This document shows positions 6,320 through 6,928 of a stretch of DNA of 6,928 nt, piece after piece (positions within the stretch are counted from its first letter, which is position 1; each line of letters starts with the position of its first letter). The DNA is from Candidatus Cloacimonadota bacterium (GTDB lineage: Bacteria > Muiribacteriota > UBA6191 > JACPRK01): assembly GCA_021772705.1 (NCBI GenBank), contig JAJFLN010000241.1:1-6928 (forward strand). The letters run 5' to 3'. A model generated the notes under the pieces. It had not been told where the DNA came from and did no database searches. It worked only from the letters and a program-made list of their open reading frames with translations. Made by a program: the position numbers and the translations under genes.

Positions 6320-6793
6320 ATGATAGAACGGAGAATGCTGAGGGAGCGGCGGTTTCCGCCGGCGTTGATCCCGATCCTGGCAGGCCTGAAGGTCAATCCT
6401 CGGCCTGGGTCGTACTGCGTGGTCAAGTTGCCATCGGGTGCGGCGATACCGGAGGGGGAGGACTGGAACCGGCGCCTGAGCCTCGGAGCCGGCGAAGACT
6501 CGGAGTCCTTCATTCTACCGGAGTCACAGTGGGCCGAAGTGGAGAAGGGCGCCAACGATGCCGATGTGGAGCGAGGCTTCAGGGTCCTGTCCATGTCCCC
6601 TGTACCCGAGGGTCACGAGGGGAACTTCATGGCCGTCGTCACCGGGATGCTGGCCGATGCCCTGGTAAATGCCCGACCGATCTGGAGCCCGGGACGCTTC
6701 GACCTGATTGTCAAGTCGACGGAGCTCAAGGCCGCGCGGGAAGCGGTGGACCTGATCGTCCACCGGGCCAAGGGCCGCCATCGATCGAGCTAG
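6320..6793 (+). CDS. Small protein, probably a divergent ACT-domain (amino-acid-binding) protein
   Basis: The product is 157 residues with no signal peptide or membrane segment and looks cytoplasmic. I do not recognise it with certainty. Its layout resembles stand-alone two-ACT proteins of the ACT_7/CASTOR-like type. A segment with GSYCVVKLPSGAAIPEG (30-46) is followed by SFILPES (63-69), like the 'VxxLpxxxxiP...SxVcpe' pattern. Then come ERGFRVLSM (84-92), FMAVVTGMLADALVNA (103-118), and FDLIVKSTELKAAREAVDLI (127-146), like the 'GwrxL...tGilaxLaxpLaxagI...DyiLV...l..A...L' pattern. The expected 'GPLDF' stretch is replaced by SPVPEGHEGN and the 'istydtD' strand by SPGRFD, so ligand binding may be altered. 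The very basic first 11 residues (five Arg) are unusual. Being next to DAHP synthase makes an amino-acid-sensing role attractive, but this is inference. The start is chosen from GGGAG and because upstream sequence is repeat DNA. Confidence 0.55.
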   Translation: MIERRMLRERRFPPALIPILAGLKVNPRPGSYCVVKLPSGAAIPEGEDWNRRLSLGAGEDSESFILPESQWAEVEKGANDADVERGFRVLSMSPVPEGHEGNFMAVVTGMLADALVNARPIWSPGRFDLIVKSTELKAAREAVDLIVHRAKGRHRSS

Positions 6794-6928
6794 TGTGGTG
6801 GTCCGCTGTTTCCTTTACATATGATGCCTGTCCATAAAACCGTTCGCCCCACTATGGATGCCCGCATCCAGGACGACTGAATGGCCGAGTTTTCCCGATC
6901 CGTTCGTCCTGAGCCTGTCGAAGCATGT
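6794..6928 (+). other. Right-hand intergenic tail without a convincing gene
   Basis: Only tiny frames are present. A perfect six-pair hairpin, TGGATG (6855-6860) with CATCCA (6865-6870) around CCCG, lacks a T run. The motif CCGTTCG occurs twice (6840-6846 and 6900-6906) on either side of it. No RNA gene or promoter is recognisable. Confidence 0.5.
6900..6928 (+). repeat. Dispersed palindromic repeat ('CCGTTCGTCCTGAGC...GTCGAAG' type), cut by window end
   Basis: The 29 bases begin CCGTTCGTCCTGAGC and continue with CTGTCGAAGCATG. I recognise this as one arm of a very widespread bacterial dispersed repeat, normally an inverted repeat closing with a GAACGG-like arm, which falls outside the window. 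Internal pairing TTCG/CGAA is visible. Its translation in one frame (RPEPVEA) is the familiar 'RPEPVEG' artefact in protein databases. Confidence 0.7.

Noticed and set aside
6855..6870. Terminator after the ACT-like gene
   Set aside because: The TGGATG/CATCCA hairpin is perfect but short, and no T run follows on either strand.
6821..6880. 19-codon frame beginning MMPVHK
   Set aside because: It has no ribosome binding site or recognisable sequence and overlaps a hairpin. Chance is the simplest explanation.
6881..6928. Start of a gene reading MAEFSRSVRPEPVEAC, open to the window end
   Set aside because: This is the typical false translation of the dispersed repeat, and there is no ribosome binding site.

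Overview
The window is a stretch of GC-rich bacterial chromosome with five protein genes, all on the + strand and tightly packed. They encode housekeeping functions: flavin cofactors, isoprenoid precursors, peptidoglycan and aromatic precursors. A small gene of uncertain function and repeat-rich spacer DNA follow at the right-hand end. The class A penicillin-binding protein shows that the host builds a peptidoglycan wall. IspD shows that it uses the MEP (non-mevalonate) isoprenoid pathway. I cannot assign a phylum from sequence alone. The gene order, and repeats I associate with environmental genomes, would fit many uncultured Gram-negative lineages.

Layout. Positions 1-507 hold the C-terminal half of the riboflavin kinase/FAD synthetase gene (ribF), cut by the window edge. 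It overlaps ispA (504-1394, farnesyl diphosphate synthase) in an ATGA junction. A 151-nt spacer leads to ispD (1546-2259). IspD overlaps the start of a large bifunctional penicillin-binding protein of the PBP1A family (2253-4937), which carries an unusual Pro/Gly/Tyr-rich C-terminal tail. These four genes look like one transcription unit. A 101-nt spacer with a plausible promoter and a leader hairpin precedes a type I-beta DAHP synthase (5039-6058). A 261-nt spacer then contains 7-nt and 9-nt imperfect tandem repeats and a G/C hairpin. It is followed by a 157-aa gene (6320-6793) that looks like a divergent ACT-domain protein. The last 135 nt contain no convincing gene. They end in what I recognise as one arm of a very common dispersed repeat, the one often mistranslated as 'VRPEPVE'.

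How the genes fit together. IspD makes the intermediate that leads to IPP and DMAPP, and IspA condenses these to farnesyl diphosphate. That product is the primer for the undecaprenyl carrier that delivers lipid II to the penicillin-binding protein. DAHP synthase opens the shikimate pathway and carries its own N-terminal regulatory domain. The ACT-like gene downstream could be an amino-acid sensor, but that is inference. All catalytic motifs I checked in the four enzymes with complete reading frames are intact. I see no phage, transposase, CRISPR, toxin-antitoxin or RNA gene. I found no clear undescribed system. The most unusual items are the PBP tail and the repeat-flanked ACT-like gene.
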